Positions 1 to 8,850 of a stretch of DNA of 64,000 nt are shown here, piece after piece (the stretch's first letter is position 1; every line of letters begins with the position of its first letter). The translations under genes and the position numbers were made by a program. The stretch is taken from assembly GCA_024235255.1 (NCBI GenBank), contig JACKMT010000003.1, positions 62,001 through 126,000 of the forward strand, in the 5' to 3' direction. The notes below the pieces were generated by a model. That model searched no databases. It worked only from the letters and a program-made list of their open reading frames with translations, and had not been told where the DNA came from. The stretch is from Chromatiaceae bacterium (lineage in GTDB: Bacteria > Pseudomonadota > Gammaproteobacteria > Chromatiales > Chromatiaceae).

Positions 1-517
1 ACAGATGGGTCCAGTAGGCATTGGCGACGTTTTCGTTGTCGGTGTATTTGCCGTCACCGTTCACATCGTAGCGCACGTCCCAGTAGACCATTTTGCTGCC
101 TTCGGAGTACGTGTTGTCGATGTGGCCGTAAGCGAGTTTCATACGTTTGTTGCCGTCCACCAGGACAGTGGGGTCGTTTTCGTCGGCTTCTACCATCTCG
201 GGATACTTCTTCCTGCCGGTTGCGGTTTTTATCACCTGACTCTGAACCGAGTTGTAGGGCGGAAGCACGCAGCAATAGCTGAAATCGAAGCCGGTACAGT
301 GCATGCCCAACTCGTAGTTGATGGTAATGTTGTAGTCATTCTTGGGTTTGTTGACGTCGGCAGCCAGCAAGGAGCCTTCGTAACGTTTTGGCGCCATATC
401 GGCAGCATGCATGGGCTCCGCCTGCATCGGCTCCTTTTCTGTTGTAGTTTCTGGTGTAGTGCACCCGCCAGCGAACGCGGCTGTGAATACCGCGGCGGCA
501 TATATTGTTCTACGCAT
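1..517 (-). CDS. Putative lipoprotein of unknown function, 3' end outside window
   Basis: The reading frame stays open to the window edge, giving 172 visible residues, so the C-terminus is missing. It starts with ATG at 517-515 behind a strong ribosome binding site (GGAGG, 7 bases upstream). The N-terminus is a lipoprotein signal: MRR, a hydrophobic Ala-rich stretch, and the lipobox AGGC with Cys19 as the predicted lipidated residue. After a Thr/Glu-rich linker comes a conserved-looking block with the motif GMHCTGFDFSYCC, followed by an Asp/Asn-rich stretch (DVNGDGKYTDNEN) that resembles a calcium-binding loop. I do not recognise the family. Membrane anchoring is inferred from the lipobox; the role is unknown. 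Confidence 0.75.
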   Translation of the reverse strand, partial: MRRTIYAAAVFTAAFAGGCTTPETTTEKEPMQAEPMHAADMAPKRYEGSLLAADVNKPKNDYNITINYELGMHCTGFDFSYCCVLPPYNSVQSQVIKTATGRKKYPEMVEADENDPTVLVDGNKRMKLAYGHIDNTYSEGSKMVYWDVRYDVNGDGKYTDNENVANAYWTHL

Positions 518-1256
518 GTTGGTTCCTCCGGGTGTTACTTCGTCAAAGAGCTGAAGTTTGTTTATTATTGTTTGATGGACCAAGCTATAGGCTTTTCCCC
601 CACGTCCACCCTCATTTACAGCTGGATGCCAAGACTGACATTAAGTCAACGGACCTGCACTTGGATTTATAATTTCAATAACCTAACTCAGGCTGACCTT
701 ATGTTAGATTAATTTTACAGCTTTTCCATATTCACAAAAATATCATTACTTGTCCAGAGGTTATTTGTCGTTTCGTACTCTTCCTGACTCCTCAGTAATG
801 CTTCTTTTTCGTTTAGGTCAACCGATCCAGCCCCACCTTAAAAATGATAGAGTTTCGGTATGAAGATCCTATTGATCTACCAGTGCGCATCATCTGTGTG
901 CCCTAGCAGGCTGTTGAAATTCTCGGTATGACAGCGAAGATAGCGGAAATTCACAAAGGACGACAAACAATACGATGCGCGACACTCGGCCGGATTGGCA
1001 AGGTCGACGCTGAAGCCTGAAATTCAGAGTTGCGGGAAAATTGTTTGCAGGTTGCGTTTAACGCGATAACGCATACGCATTACACAGTTTCCGAACAGGA
1101 CGGCAGAGGCGCAGCAAGCGCATGGTTTCGAGCGGCTTGTCCGGCAATAAGCGGCAGCATAAAATTGCCGCTTGTCTCCAATTTGCAGCGGCTTGTGGTT
1201 GCTTCGTCAGGCTACTCGGACGGAATAGCAGGTGATGTCTGGCGGAGTTAAATTGT
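518..1256. other. Gene-free stretch
   Basis: AT-rich spacer of about 740 bases between a minus-strand and a plus-strand gene, so it should hold both promoters. No convincing coding frame was seen; a 73-codon frame at 1030-1251 lacks a ribosome binding site and recognisable composition. The run CAGGCTGTTGAAATTCTC near 907-924 resembles ends of some insertion-sequence relics, but no partner repeat or transposase frame was found. Confidence 0.4.
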
Positions 1257-2093
1257 ATGAATTATAGATCGAAAATAGTGTTTCTTTTTGGTTGTATATT
1301 GTCAGCGACCGCCTGCAGCAACCGAGCCGTTTATACCGAAGAGAGTTTCGCGGATGATAGTCCGTTCAAGATGAGGATGGATAGCGGCGTCTCCCCGGTT
1401 TGCGAAAGCGCGCGTCGCTCCTTGCTTGGGCAGGGTTATCTGATAGAGAGCACCGGCAGCGATCAGATCAAGGCGCGCAAGGCGGCCAAACGGCAAGACA
1501 ACCCAAATACGTTCATCGAGATGAATATCGTTTGCCTGCCTGAAACCACCGGCAGCACACTGTTTGCCACCGGTGTACTCAGCACTTATGCACTGAAAAA
1601 GAGCAGTAGCGCTGCCAGTGTCGGCCTCAGCGCGCTGGGTTCGATATCGCTGCCCATCGGTCAGAGCGCCGATTCACTGGTAAAGATCTCGGAAGAGACT
1701 ATTGACGACAAGGATTTCTACCGTCGCTTCTTTGCTGCAGTCAACAACATATTGAGCGAGATGCAGACCGACAGGGCGCAACCGGAAGCTGTGGTAAAGC
1801 GCGCTGTAAGTGCGCCAACTCCGGCAAACGCGATATCGGCGCCAGTCGTGCAGCCAGACCACCCATCTCAGGCGGCGCCACAGGCAATGCCTGAGTCCGA
1901 TTCTGCAGAGCCTGAACCTGCAGACACCGCAGAGCACCCTGCCGAGCGGGGTGCAGTCGTGGAATTAGCACCGGGGCCGGTCCTCGACCAGGATGCTTCA
2001 ACGATCATTACAGAGCCAGAACCCAGCCCGATGCACGAAGCGCCAACAATCACTCCGGAAGAGATGCCCAACCGATCAAGCGATCCTTTCTAG
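1257..2093 (+). CDS. DUF2242-type lipoprotein
   Basis: A 278-residue protein with a lipoprotein signal (hydrophobic residues 7-16, then ATAC with Cys20). The first 170 residues resemble the DUF2242 family: a folded region starting FADDSPF, with paired Cys at CESARRSLLGQGY and IVCLPETTGS, and a glycine/serine-rich segment around 110-140 that may insert in or lie on a membrane. Residues about 185-278 are a low-complexity Pro/Glu/Ala tail of the kind that spans the periplasm. The ATG is preceded by CGGAG about 10 bases upstream. The biochemical role of DUF2242 is not known; the family match is by pattern recognition. Confidence 0.65.
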   Translation: MNYRSKIVFLFGCILSATACSNRAVYTEESFADDSPFKMRMDSGVSPVCESARRSLLGQGYLIESTGSDQIKARKAAKRQDNPNTFIEMNIVCLPETTGSTLFATGVLSTYALKKSSSAASVGLSALGSISLPIGQSADSLVKISEETIDDKDFYRRFFAAVNNILSEMQTDRAQPEAVVKRAVSAPTPANAISAPVVQPDHPSQAAPQAMPESDSAEPEPADTAEHPAERGAVVELAPGPVLDQDASTIITEPEPSPMHEAPTITPEEMPNRSSDPF

Positions 2094-2160
2094 CCCGCAT
2101 CTGCCGCCGGTATCCGGAATTTTGGGGATTGGCGATGGTGTTTTCTGTATGCCGGAATAG

Positions 2161-2478
2161 TTATTGCTTGATGATCTCCTCGTTGATGTAACGTTTCACA
2201 TAGCGCTGCCCCTTGAAGCTGTTAGTGATAAGCCATAGAGCGATAACTACGCCAAATACCAGGGTAGCCACGGCTGCTGCAGGAAAAAGCAATGAGATCA
2301 CCGACACAATCAGCGCAATGATCGAGATAAATTTCCACAGTCGCTTTTTTATATCGGCAAGTAAAGCTTCTGCGCCGGGCAGGGAGTCAACCTGAGATCG
2401 CTTCAATGCATCTCGGAAAGCAAGGTATTCACTCTGTTGCTGATTGCATACGCGGTTAAAAGGGTCGTTAAAATTCAT
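2161..2478 (-). CDS. Small two-helix membrane protein, unknown function
   Basis: 105 residues. A charged N-terminal half (residues 1-48) is followed by two closely spaced hydrophobic segments, about 50-67 and 69-86, and a basic tail (KGQRYVKRYINEEIIKQ). It lies convergent with the DUF2242 gene and is alone on its strand. Composition and codon use look genuine, but no family was recognised. A small inner-membrane protein is the safest description. Confidence 0.5.
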   Translation of the reverse strand: MNFNDPFNRVCNQQQSEYLAFRDALKRSQVDSLPGAEALLADIKKRLWKFISIIALIVSVISLLFPAAAVATLVFGVVIALWLITNSFKGQRYVKRYINEEIIKQ

Positions 2479-2841
2479 TTGAACATGATATCGTGTATAT
2501 TCTGGCTGAATGTTTTATTCAGAAATACGCCGCCGCTTGCGGCATGAGCAAAACCATGAGGTTTCCACCCTTAATTTGGAAAATGCCGATTCACGCTGCA
2601 GACAACCCACACCTGGCCGGTCATTGTCGTGTGCAAGCCTGCAATGATATCAAGGCATATCAATGACTCAATAAACCCTCCGATATGTGTGCCAGTATTA
2701 CCACAAAATACTCTCCAGCCCTTATATCAACTTTCTCCGGTCCAGTATTATTGCATGCAATAAAGCAGGCCGGGCCGCTTGATGCTACTTTGCTGGTGAA
2801 GATTGCCTGACACTGCTATACCAAAAATACGAGAGCCAGCT
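2479..2841. other. Gene-free spacer
   Basis: Divergent spacer between the small membrane protein and the glucanotransferase, so it should hold both promoters. No strong consensus promoter, repeat or hairpin was identified. A TTG codon in frame at 2803 would extend the downstream gene by 13 residues but has no ribosome binding site. Confidence 0.35.
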
Positions 2842-4746
2842 ATGAACAGACCCGCTCCCGCCGGAGAGATTACCGATGCCTTGGCACTGTTGGCCAAGGA
2901 TCGTTTGGTTCTGGCCATTCATGACTCCTGCTTTCCGGCCGTTGCCGGTGAGGATATTGGGCGGGGCTCGCCCTATGGTCGTGGCGGGCAGGGGCTTTTG
3001 CGGTTTGCCCGTGAGCTCGGCTTCGATGGCATCCAGTTCGGACCGCAGGGCCAGACCTCCCGTGACGATCCTTCACCCTATGACGGCACCCTGTTCTCAA
3101 GGAACATTCTCTCCATCGATTGGGCGTCAGTCACCAGGGATCCCCTGTTTACCGGACTGCTGGAACCAGAGCACCTGTGCAGGATGGTGCAAGGCAATAC
3201 GAGTTCAGATAGCCGCCACACGGCTCACCGGTATGCATATGATGCCTGTCACCAGGCATTGGACGCTATGTACCGGCGCCTAGAGCAGCAAACCAACGAC
3301 AAACTCGCCGCAGAGTTGGATGCATTCACCGCGCATCACCAAGCGTGGCTTTTTGCGGATGCGCTCTACCATGCGCTGGCGGTTCAATTTGGCGGGCTGC
3401 ATCAACGGGACTGGCCGGTAACGAACGAAGCGTGCACGAGCCGTGACCTGTATCGCCACTCGCCTGAGAAGGACGTCGCTTGCGCAGCCCGGCAGGCCAA
3501 TCTTGAAGCGCATCACCGATACGCCATGGCGCGCTACCGGCTGGGCCAGTTCATTGTTCACCGTCAGCACGCTGCCTTCCGCAAATTGGCCAATGAGTGG
3601 GGCGTGCGTATGTACGGCGACCTGCAGGTGGGCCTCTCCTCCTGTGATCTGTGGAGCCGGGGTGATATCTACCTGTCAAATTATTACATGGGTGCTCCGC
3701 CCAGCCGCACCAACCCGGAAGGCCAGCCCTGGAACTATGGCGTGCTGGACCCCGAGCAGTATTACACCCAGGATGGCAAGCCCGGTCCTGTACTGATTTT
3801 CATGGCAGCCCGCATCAGCAAAATGTTGGAGGAGTTCGACGGCCTGCGCGTCGACCACCCCCACGGACTGGTCTGTCCCTGGGTCTATGCTGCTGCTGAT
3901 CCCGACCCGCTGCACGCAGTGCAGCACGGTGCGCGGCTCTTTTCGTCGCCAAATCTGCCGGACCACCCGGAACTGGCGCGTTACGCCATCATCAGGGAAA
4001 CCCAGCTGAATACGCATCTGCCCCGCTATGATGACAACTGGGTGCGCACATTAGAGCCGGCACAGATCGATCGCTACGCGACGCTCCTGGACAACCTGGT
4101 TGAGTCAGTCCTGATGCGCGGCGGAACAGTTGCAGATGTGCTGTGCGAGATTCTCAGTACACAACCGTATCCGTTGGCGCAGGTGATCCAGCGTCACGGA
4201 CTGGACCGATTCCGCGTGACGCAAAAAGCGAATCTCGATAATCCCGCCGATGTCTACCGCAGCGAGAATGCGCTTCCGGAGGACTGGATCATGGTAGGCA
4301 ATCATGACACCCAGCCAATCTGGCGCCTGGCGCGCCACTGGGAGCAGACCGGAGAGAATCTGCGGCAGGCCGAATACCTGGCGCGGCGGCTGCAGCCCGC
4401 AGGAGACGTTGAATCACTGGTGCGGGAACTCAGCGCAGATCGGCGTAAACTGGTGCATGCAAAGTTCGCTGATCTGTTCATCAGCCCCGCCCGGCACGTG
4501 ATGATTTTCTTTGCGGATCTGCTGGGACTTGAGGAGGTCTACAATACGCCGGGAACGGTCAATGAGGAGAACTGGAGCCTGCGGGTACCGCCGGATTATG
4601 CACAGAGCTATGCTGCTGCATGCCGCAGAGGGGATGCACTCAACCTGCCCTGGGTACTGGCATTGGCCCTGAAACAGCGGGGAGCGGAGTTTGCGCGAGC
4701 CCATGCCGGACTCATAACGCGGTTAGAGCAGTCGGCCGGCTTCTAA
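2842..4746 (+). CDS. malQ: 4-alpha-glucanotransferase (amylomaltase, GH77)
   Basis: 634 residues from ATG 2842. GH77 enzymes move alpha-1,4-glucan segments between malto-oligosaccharides, acting in glycogen or maltodextrin turnover in the cytoplasm. Recognisable GH77 blocks: a substrate-facing GDLQVGLSSCDLWS segment (equivalent of the usual GD-P-V-DSADVW), the nucleophile region LRVDHPHG with Asp, the acid/base region VADVLCEILS with Glu, and the third acidic motif GNHDTQPIW. The protein is somewhat longer and more divergent than E. coli-type amylomaltase but keeps the three carboxylates. It is convergent with a trehalose-phosphatase-like gene and 25 kb from glgC, so storage-sugar genes are scattered rather than in one operon. 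Confidence 0.8.
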   Translation: MNRPAPAGEITDALALLAKDRLVLAIHDSCFPAVAGEDIGRGSPYGRGGQGLLRFARELGFDGIQFGPQGQTSRDDPSPYDGTLFSRNILSIDWASVTRDPLFTGLLEPEHLCRMVQGNTSSDSRHTAHRYAYDACHQALDAMYRRLEQQTNDKLAAELDAFTAHHQAWLFADALYHALAVQFGGLHQRDWPVTNEACTSRDLYRHSPEKDVACAARQANLEAHHRYAMARYRLGQFIVHRQHAAFRKLANEWGVRMYGDLQVGLSSCDLWSRGDIYLSNYYMGAPPSRTNPEGQPWNYGVLDPEQYYTQDGKPGPVLIFMAARISKMLEEFDGLRVDHPHGLVCPWVYAAADPDPLHAVQHGARLFSSPNLPDHPELARYAIIRETQLNTHLPRYDDNWVRTLEPAQIDRYATLLDNLVESVLMRGGTVADVLCEILSTQPYPLAQVIQRHGLDRFRVTQKANLDNPADVYRSENALPEDWIMVGNHDTQPIWRLARHWEQTGENLRQAEYLARRLQPAGDVESLVRELSADRRKLVHAKFADLFISPARHVMIFFADLLGLEEVYNTPGTVNEENWSLRVPPDYAQSYAAACRRGDALNLPWVLALALKQRGAEFARAHAGLITRLEQSAGF

Positions 4747-4818
4747 CAGCTGTGAGAATTTTCGGATTGTTGCCCACACTTTCGGGTTCAAACAGACAGT
4801 TTTGCACGCCGCTGCGCG

Positions 4819-6390
4819 CTATTCATCTGCCATGCAATCAATCAGCTGTTTTAACAGGCTCAGGACCTCCTCCGGATTGCGCACGCGGTATGCTGCAGCA
4901 CTTGGCTGGGCGCTATCCGACACCAGGATCCCGATGCCCCGCTCGCGCAATTTGGTAAAGGCTGCCTCATCGGTTACATCATCGCCGATATAGATAGGCA
5001 GCACGTCCGCACCATCCATGCCGAGTTCCGACAACAGCCAATGCATCGCGCGGCCTTTGTCCCAGTCAATGTCGGGGAGCAGTTCTAAAACCTCTTTGCC
5101 CCCGGTTATTTTAAGCCGCGGCAGCAGCGCTTGTACCTGTTTTATCGCAGCGGCCACCTGTTCCGCATGATCAGCTTCCTCGGGGTGAAAATGCACAACT
5201 ATGGCGAAGCGTTTTCGTCCAATGGTTACTCCCGGTAGATTCACAAGTTGCCGGGTGAGCGCCTCCATCGCCCGGTCCAGGTCTTGCAACGCTTCATCAC
5301 CTTCCGGCAGCTCCAGGTGTATATTGTGACCCCGGATGTCCAGACCGTGGCTGCCGGCATAAAAAAGCTCCTGCAGCCCTACTTGCGTGCATATCTCCTC
5401 CGCATCGCGCCCGCTGACAATAGTCACCGGCATCAAGCGGGCGGTTTTTCGTAAAATGCGGCGTGTCTTTTTGGAAATCCGGGCATCTTCAAACCGATCG
5501 GTAGCAGGTGCCAGAGTCCCGCCATAATCGAGGAACAGTACGGGTCGTTTTCCTGCCAGCTGACTGGTGATCAGCTTGCTATCGACCAGATCGGCGGGCA
5601 GCAACTCATCCTCTGCAGCGCCGTCGACGTCGACACTGCACAGATCTTTGAGTACAAAGTCCGCACCGTGTTCGAGCATCATCTCCCGCCGGTCACCGTT
5701 GTCGAAACCGATGATCAAGCCAAAACGACCCCGTTTACAGGCAGTAACTCCGATAACGCTATCCTCTATCACAGCTGTTCGCACCGGCTCTACCTCCAGG
5801 CGGCGCGCCAGTTCGAGGAGCACATAGGGATCCGGTTTGCCGTCCAGTTCCAGCTGCTCAGCCTCCAGCGCATCAATCCATGCATCGAACAGGTCCTGAA
5901 GGTCCGCCCGTTCCAGTATCATCTTGCAGTGTTTGCTTGCCGAGACGACAGCGGTCTTGATGCCCGCATTGCGCAACTGGTGAATGAGCGCTATGGCGCA
6001 GCCGTACACCTCGATCCCTTGTTGTTGAATGATTGCCTCAAAATTCAGATCTTTGCGGTATCCCAGATGACGCATGGTATTGGTATACGCCGGATCCTCG
6101 ACGTCACCTCTTGGCAGATTAATGTGGCGTGAGGCCAGAAAGTGCCTTATTCCCGCCTCTCGGGGCTTTCCATCCAGAAAACGGCGGTAGTCGAGATCGA
6201 TATGGAACGGCCCGAGATCCTCACCATCCTGTGGGTTGCGCTTGAGCAGATAGTTATCGAAAGTCTGCTTCCAGGCGGCGGCATGCGCCTTGTTCGTGTG
6301 CGTGACGACACCGTCGAGATTGAACAGTACCGCATCAAAATCATCTCGTGAGATGACTAACTCGTGGTCATTCATTTCCTGGGGTTTCAT
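4819..6390 (-). CDS. Two-domain HAD phosphatase: beta-phosphoglucomutase-like + trehalose-phosphatase-like
   Basis: 523 residues. Residues about 15-240 are a HAD subfamily IA domain resembling beta-phosphoglucomutase (cap helix HAAAWKQTF; late motif VIEDSVIGVTACK). Residues about 270-515 resemble trehalose-6-phosphate phosphatase (VSGRDAEEI; GDDVTDEAAF). The order matches the N-terminal part of mycobacterial OtsB1, without its GH65 domain. Both catalytic DxD motifs are changed: the first reads FNLDGVV, with Asn where the nucleophilic Asp belongs, and the second reads LDYGGTL, with Gly where the acid/base Asp belongs. The codons (AAT and GGC) are unambiguous. The frame is otherwise intact, so it may be a regulatory or altered-activity protein rather than a pseudogene. 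Confidence 0.75.
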   Translation of the reverse strand: MKPQEMNDHELVISRDDFDAVLFNLDGVVTHTNKAHAAAWKQTFDNYLLKRNPQDGEDLGPFHIDLDYRRFLDGKPREAGIRHFLASRHINLPRGDVEDPAYTNTMRHLGYRKDLNFEAIIQQQGIEVYGCAIALIHQLRNAGIKTAVVSASKHCKMILERADLQDLFDAWIDALEAEQLELDGKPDPYVLLELARRLEVEPVRTAVIEDSVIGVTACKRGRFGLIIGFDNGDRREMMLEHGADFVLKDLCSVDVDGAAEDELLPADLVDSKLITSQLAGKRPVLFLDYGGTLAPATDRFEDARISKKTRRILRKTARLMPVTIVSGRDAEEICTQVGLQELFYAGSHGLDIRGHNIHLELPEGDEALQDLDRAMEALTRQLVNLPGVTIGRKRFAIVVHFHPEEADHAEQVAAAIKQVQALLPRLKITGGKEVLELLPDIDWDKGRAMHWLLSELGMDGADVLPIYIGDDVTDEAAFTKLRERGIGILVSDSAQPSAAAYRVRNPEEVLSLLKQLIDCMADE

Positions 6391-6630
6391 CGTTATCGGT
6401 TTCCTGGGATCAATCTCTCGAATCCGGTGCTAATGAGAGGTCCCACTAAAGCAATCCACCTGACACTTCACCAAGTGCCAGCGCAGCAGCATGTCGGCGC
6501 TCGTTGCGTTGTAGCAAGTATTGATCGCGTCATGTTAACAAGGCTCGATGCCTGAAAGAAACCACGCACAAGGTTAAATATTGTGAGAAAAGGGCCGGAG
6601 CCCATGCCACGCGGGATATTGAATTAGGAT

Positions 6631-7131
6631 CTAGGCAGACAAACGCCACTGCTGCAGGCCGTTACCGATCAGCGCGACGCCGAGGACAACGCCGAGCAAA
6701 ACAGCGGAGCCTGCGGCTCCCAGCATGATCAGCACCGCGCCGAGTAGGATGCTCGACCAAAGTTCGATCCGGCGCAGCAGAGGCGGGTTGACCAGGCCTG
6801 CGTCGCGCAGGGCTGTCAGGCCGGTAATGCCGCTCAGCAGCAAACCACCGCCCAGAATGACCGCGACTACCCACAAGGCCAGCCCTGGCCAGAGTAGAAT
6901 AACCACGCCGGCAATGATGCGTACCCAATGGGCGAAAACGCTGGCTGGTACTCCCTCCCGGCGAGCGGCGTCAGCATAGAGCAGCGCCAGGGCGCCGCTG
7001 GCCAGCATCACGCCGCCGAGCATCATCACCGCAAAAGTGCCGAAAAAGTAAGGCAGGACGATCGCTGTCACGCCGAGCAGGATATTGATGATGGCACTGA
7101 ATCTGGTGGAACTCACCGGTCGACTCCTCAT
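6631..7131 (-). CDS. HdeD-family (DUF308) membrane protein
   Basis: 166 residues, almost entirely hydrophobic, with about six predicted membrane segments separated by short loops. The repeated pattern of Gly-rich helices (LPYFFGTFAVMMLGGVMLASGALAL; IIAGVVILLWPGLALWVVAVILGG) is typical of DUF308/HdeD proteins, named for acid-resistance HdeD of E. coli. It starts 3 bases after the stop of the ABC ATP-binding gene and is therefore very probably the last gene of that transporter operon. The functional link to the transporter is unknown. Confidence 0.7.
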   Translation of the reverse strand: MRSRPVSSTRFSAIINILLGVTAIVLPYFFGTFAVMMLGGVMLASGALALLYADAARREGVPASVFAHWVRIIAGVVILLWPGLALWVVAVILGGGLLLSGITGLTALRDAGLVNPPLLRRIELWSSILLGAVLIMLGAAGSAVLLGVVLGVALIGNGLQQWRLSA

Positions 7132-7134
7132 GTT

Positions 7135-7929
7135 TCACTCCAACAGCAGTTTGTCGTCGTCCAGCGCCTGGCCGCGCACCTGTTCGAACAGCTGCAGCAG
7201 ATCTGCCACCTGCATGCGGCTGCGCGCTGCACCGGCGACGTCCAGCACAATTCGGCCCTCATGCAGCATCAGCGTGCGGTCGCCGTGGGCGAGCGCTTGG
7301 CGCATCGAGTGGGTCACCATCATGGTTGTCAGCCCAAGACCGCGCACAATTCGGTCGGTCAGCGCCATGACGAAGGCGGCGGTTTTAGGGTCGAGCGCGG
7401 CGGTATGCTCGTCGAGCAGTAGGATCTTCGTCGGATTGAGGGTTGCCATCACCAGGCTGACCGCCTGCCGCTGACCGCCGGAGAGCAGTCCCATTCTGTC
7501 GTTCAGCCGGTGGTCGAGTCCCAGCCCGAGCTGGGCGATGCGGTGCCGGAAATCGTTGTGCCTGTCGTGGTTGACGGCCGGCCGCAGGCTGCGTCTGTGC
7601 CCGCGACAGCTGGCCAGTGCCAGGTTCTCCTGCAGCGTCAGATTCTCGCAACTGCCCGCCAGCGGATCCTGAAAGACGCGCGCCACCAGCGCCGAGCGCC
7701 GGGCAGTGGACCAGCCGGTAACGTCGCGCTCGTCGATCAGAATCCGGCCGGAGTCGGCATGCGTCTCCCCGGCGATCACATTCAACAGCGTCGACTTGCC
7801 GGCGCCGTTGCTGCCGATCACGGTGACGAACTCGCCGGCGGAAATGTTCAGCTGCAGATCGCACAGCGCCCTGGTCTCGACGGCGCTGCCGGGGTGGAAG
7901 GTGACGCGGATACGCTCCAGCCGGATCAT
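7135..7929 (-). CDS. ABC transporter ATP-binding protein (TrpXYZ-type importer)
   Basis: 264 residues from ATG 7929. Motifs: Walker A GSNGAGKST, signature LLSGGQRQAVSL, Walker B ILLLDEHTAALDP, and H-loop MMVTHSMRQAL. The ATG overlaps the permease stop by 4 bases (ATGA), so translation is coupled. An upstream extension of the same frame is Arg/Gly/His-rich and is only the shadow of the permease gene. With the permease and binding protein it forms an importer of the type annotated for tryptophan/tyrosine or related small molecules (ABC_sub_bind family). The cognate substrate cannot be told from sequence. Confidence 0.85.
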   Translation of the reverse strand: MIRLERIRVTFHPGSAVETRALCDLQLNISAGEFVTVIGSNGAGKSTLLNVIAGETHADSGRILIDERDVTGWSTARRSALVARVFQDPLAGSCENLTLQENLALASCRGHRRSLRPAVNHDRHNDFRHRIAQLGLGLDHRLNDRMGLLSGGQRQAVSLVMATLNPTKILLLDEHTAALDPKTAAFVMALTDRIVRGLGLTTMMVTHSMRQALAHGDRTLMLHEGRIVLDVAGAARSRMQVADLLQLFEQVRGQALDDDKLLLE

Positions 7930-8819
7930 CGACCCCTCCGCCTGCTTCGCCAGCGGCGGCGCAGGCCGGGCAGCGACATGGCGATGACCACCAGCAGCGC
8001 GGTGATCAGCTTCAGATCCTGCGCCTGCAGTCCGAGAAAATCCGCGTTGAGCGCGAAGGCGACCGCCAGCCGGTAGAGGATGGAGCCGATCACGCAGCCG
8101 ATCGCGGCGAGCAGGATGGTGCGGGTGGAGAGCAGCGCCTCGCCCAGAATGACTGCGGCCAGCCCGACCACGATCACCCCGACCCCCATGGTGATGTCGG
8201 CGCCGCCCTGAATCTGTGCGAACAGCGCGCCCGCCAGCCCCACCAGGCTGTTGGAGAGCGCGATGCCCAGCAGCTTCATGCGGCCGGTCTCGATCCCCTG
8301 CGCCGCCGCCATGCGCGGGTTGGCGCCGGTGGCGCGCATGCCCAGCCCGATCTCCGAGCTGAGGAAGCGGTTGACCAGCCATACCGCCAGCGTCAGCAGC
8401 ACCAGCAGGCAGAGCGGTGTCAGCCAGTAGAACGGGAGGCCCAGCCCTTCGAACGGCGTGAATACCGTTGCTTCGCCGAGCAGCGCCTGATTGGGCTTGC
8501 CCATCACCCGCAGGTTGATCGTGTAGAGCGAGATCATGGTCAGGATGCTGGCCAGCAGATGCAGGATCCCCAGCCAGACATTGAGCAGCGCGGTCACCAG
8601 CCCGGCCAGTGCGCCTGCCGCCATGGCCGCCAATGAAGCCAGGTAGGGGTCGACGCCGGAGACGATCAGCGTGGCGGCGGTGGCCGCACCCAACGGCAGG
8701 CTGCCGTCGACGGTGAGATCGGGAAAATCGAGAATGCGGAAGCTGATGAAGACGCCTAGCGCCACCAGCCCGAACAGCAGCCCCGCCTCGATGGCGCCGA
8801 GAAATGCAATCAGGCTCAA
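7926..8819 (-). CDS. ABC transporter permease
   Basis: 297 residues with eight or nine hydrophobic segments, resembling the branched-chain-amino-acid-type (LivH-like) permease fold: the N-terminal block ISFRILDFPDLTVDGSLPLG and the conserved MRATGANPRMAAAQGI loop are characteristic of permeases paired with ABC_sub_bind binding proteins. It overlaps the ATPase gene by 4 bases and starts 31 bases after the binding-protein gene. A basic C-terminal tail (RRRWRSRRRGR) fits the positive-inside rule. Confidence 0.85.
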   Translation of the reverse strand: MSLIAFLGAIEAGLLFGLVALGVFISFRILDFPDLTVDGSLPLGAATAATLIVSGVDPYLASLAAMAAGALAGLVTALLNVWLGILHLLASILTMISLYTINLRVMGKPNQALLGEATVFTPFEGLGLPFYWLTPLCLLVLLTLAVWLVNRFLSSEIGLGMRATGANPRMAAAQGIETGRMKLLGIALSNSLVGLAGALFAQIQGGADITMGVGVIVVGLAAVILGEALLSTRTILLAAIGCVIGSILYRLAVAFALNADFLGLQAQDLKLITALLVVIAMSLPGLRRRWRSRRRGR

Positions 8820-8850
8820 CGAAGACCCCTGCTGCCCAGGTGTGACAGGG

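Noticed and set aside
1030..1251. 73-codon frame before the DUF2242 gene
   Set aside because: No binding site, no conserved composition and no recognisable features.
7930..8382. Upstream extension of the ABC ATP-binding protein frame
   Set aside because: Arg/Gly/His low-complexity translation overlapping the permease. The ATG at 7929 overlaps the permease stop in the usual ATGA way.
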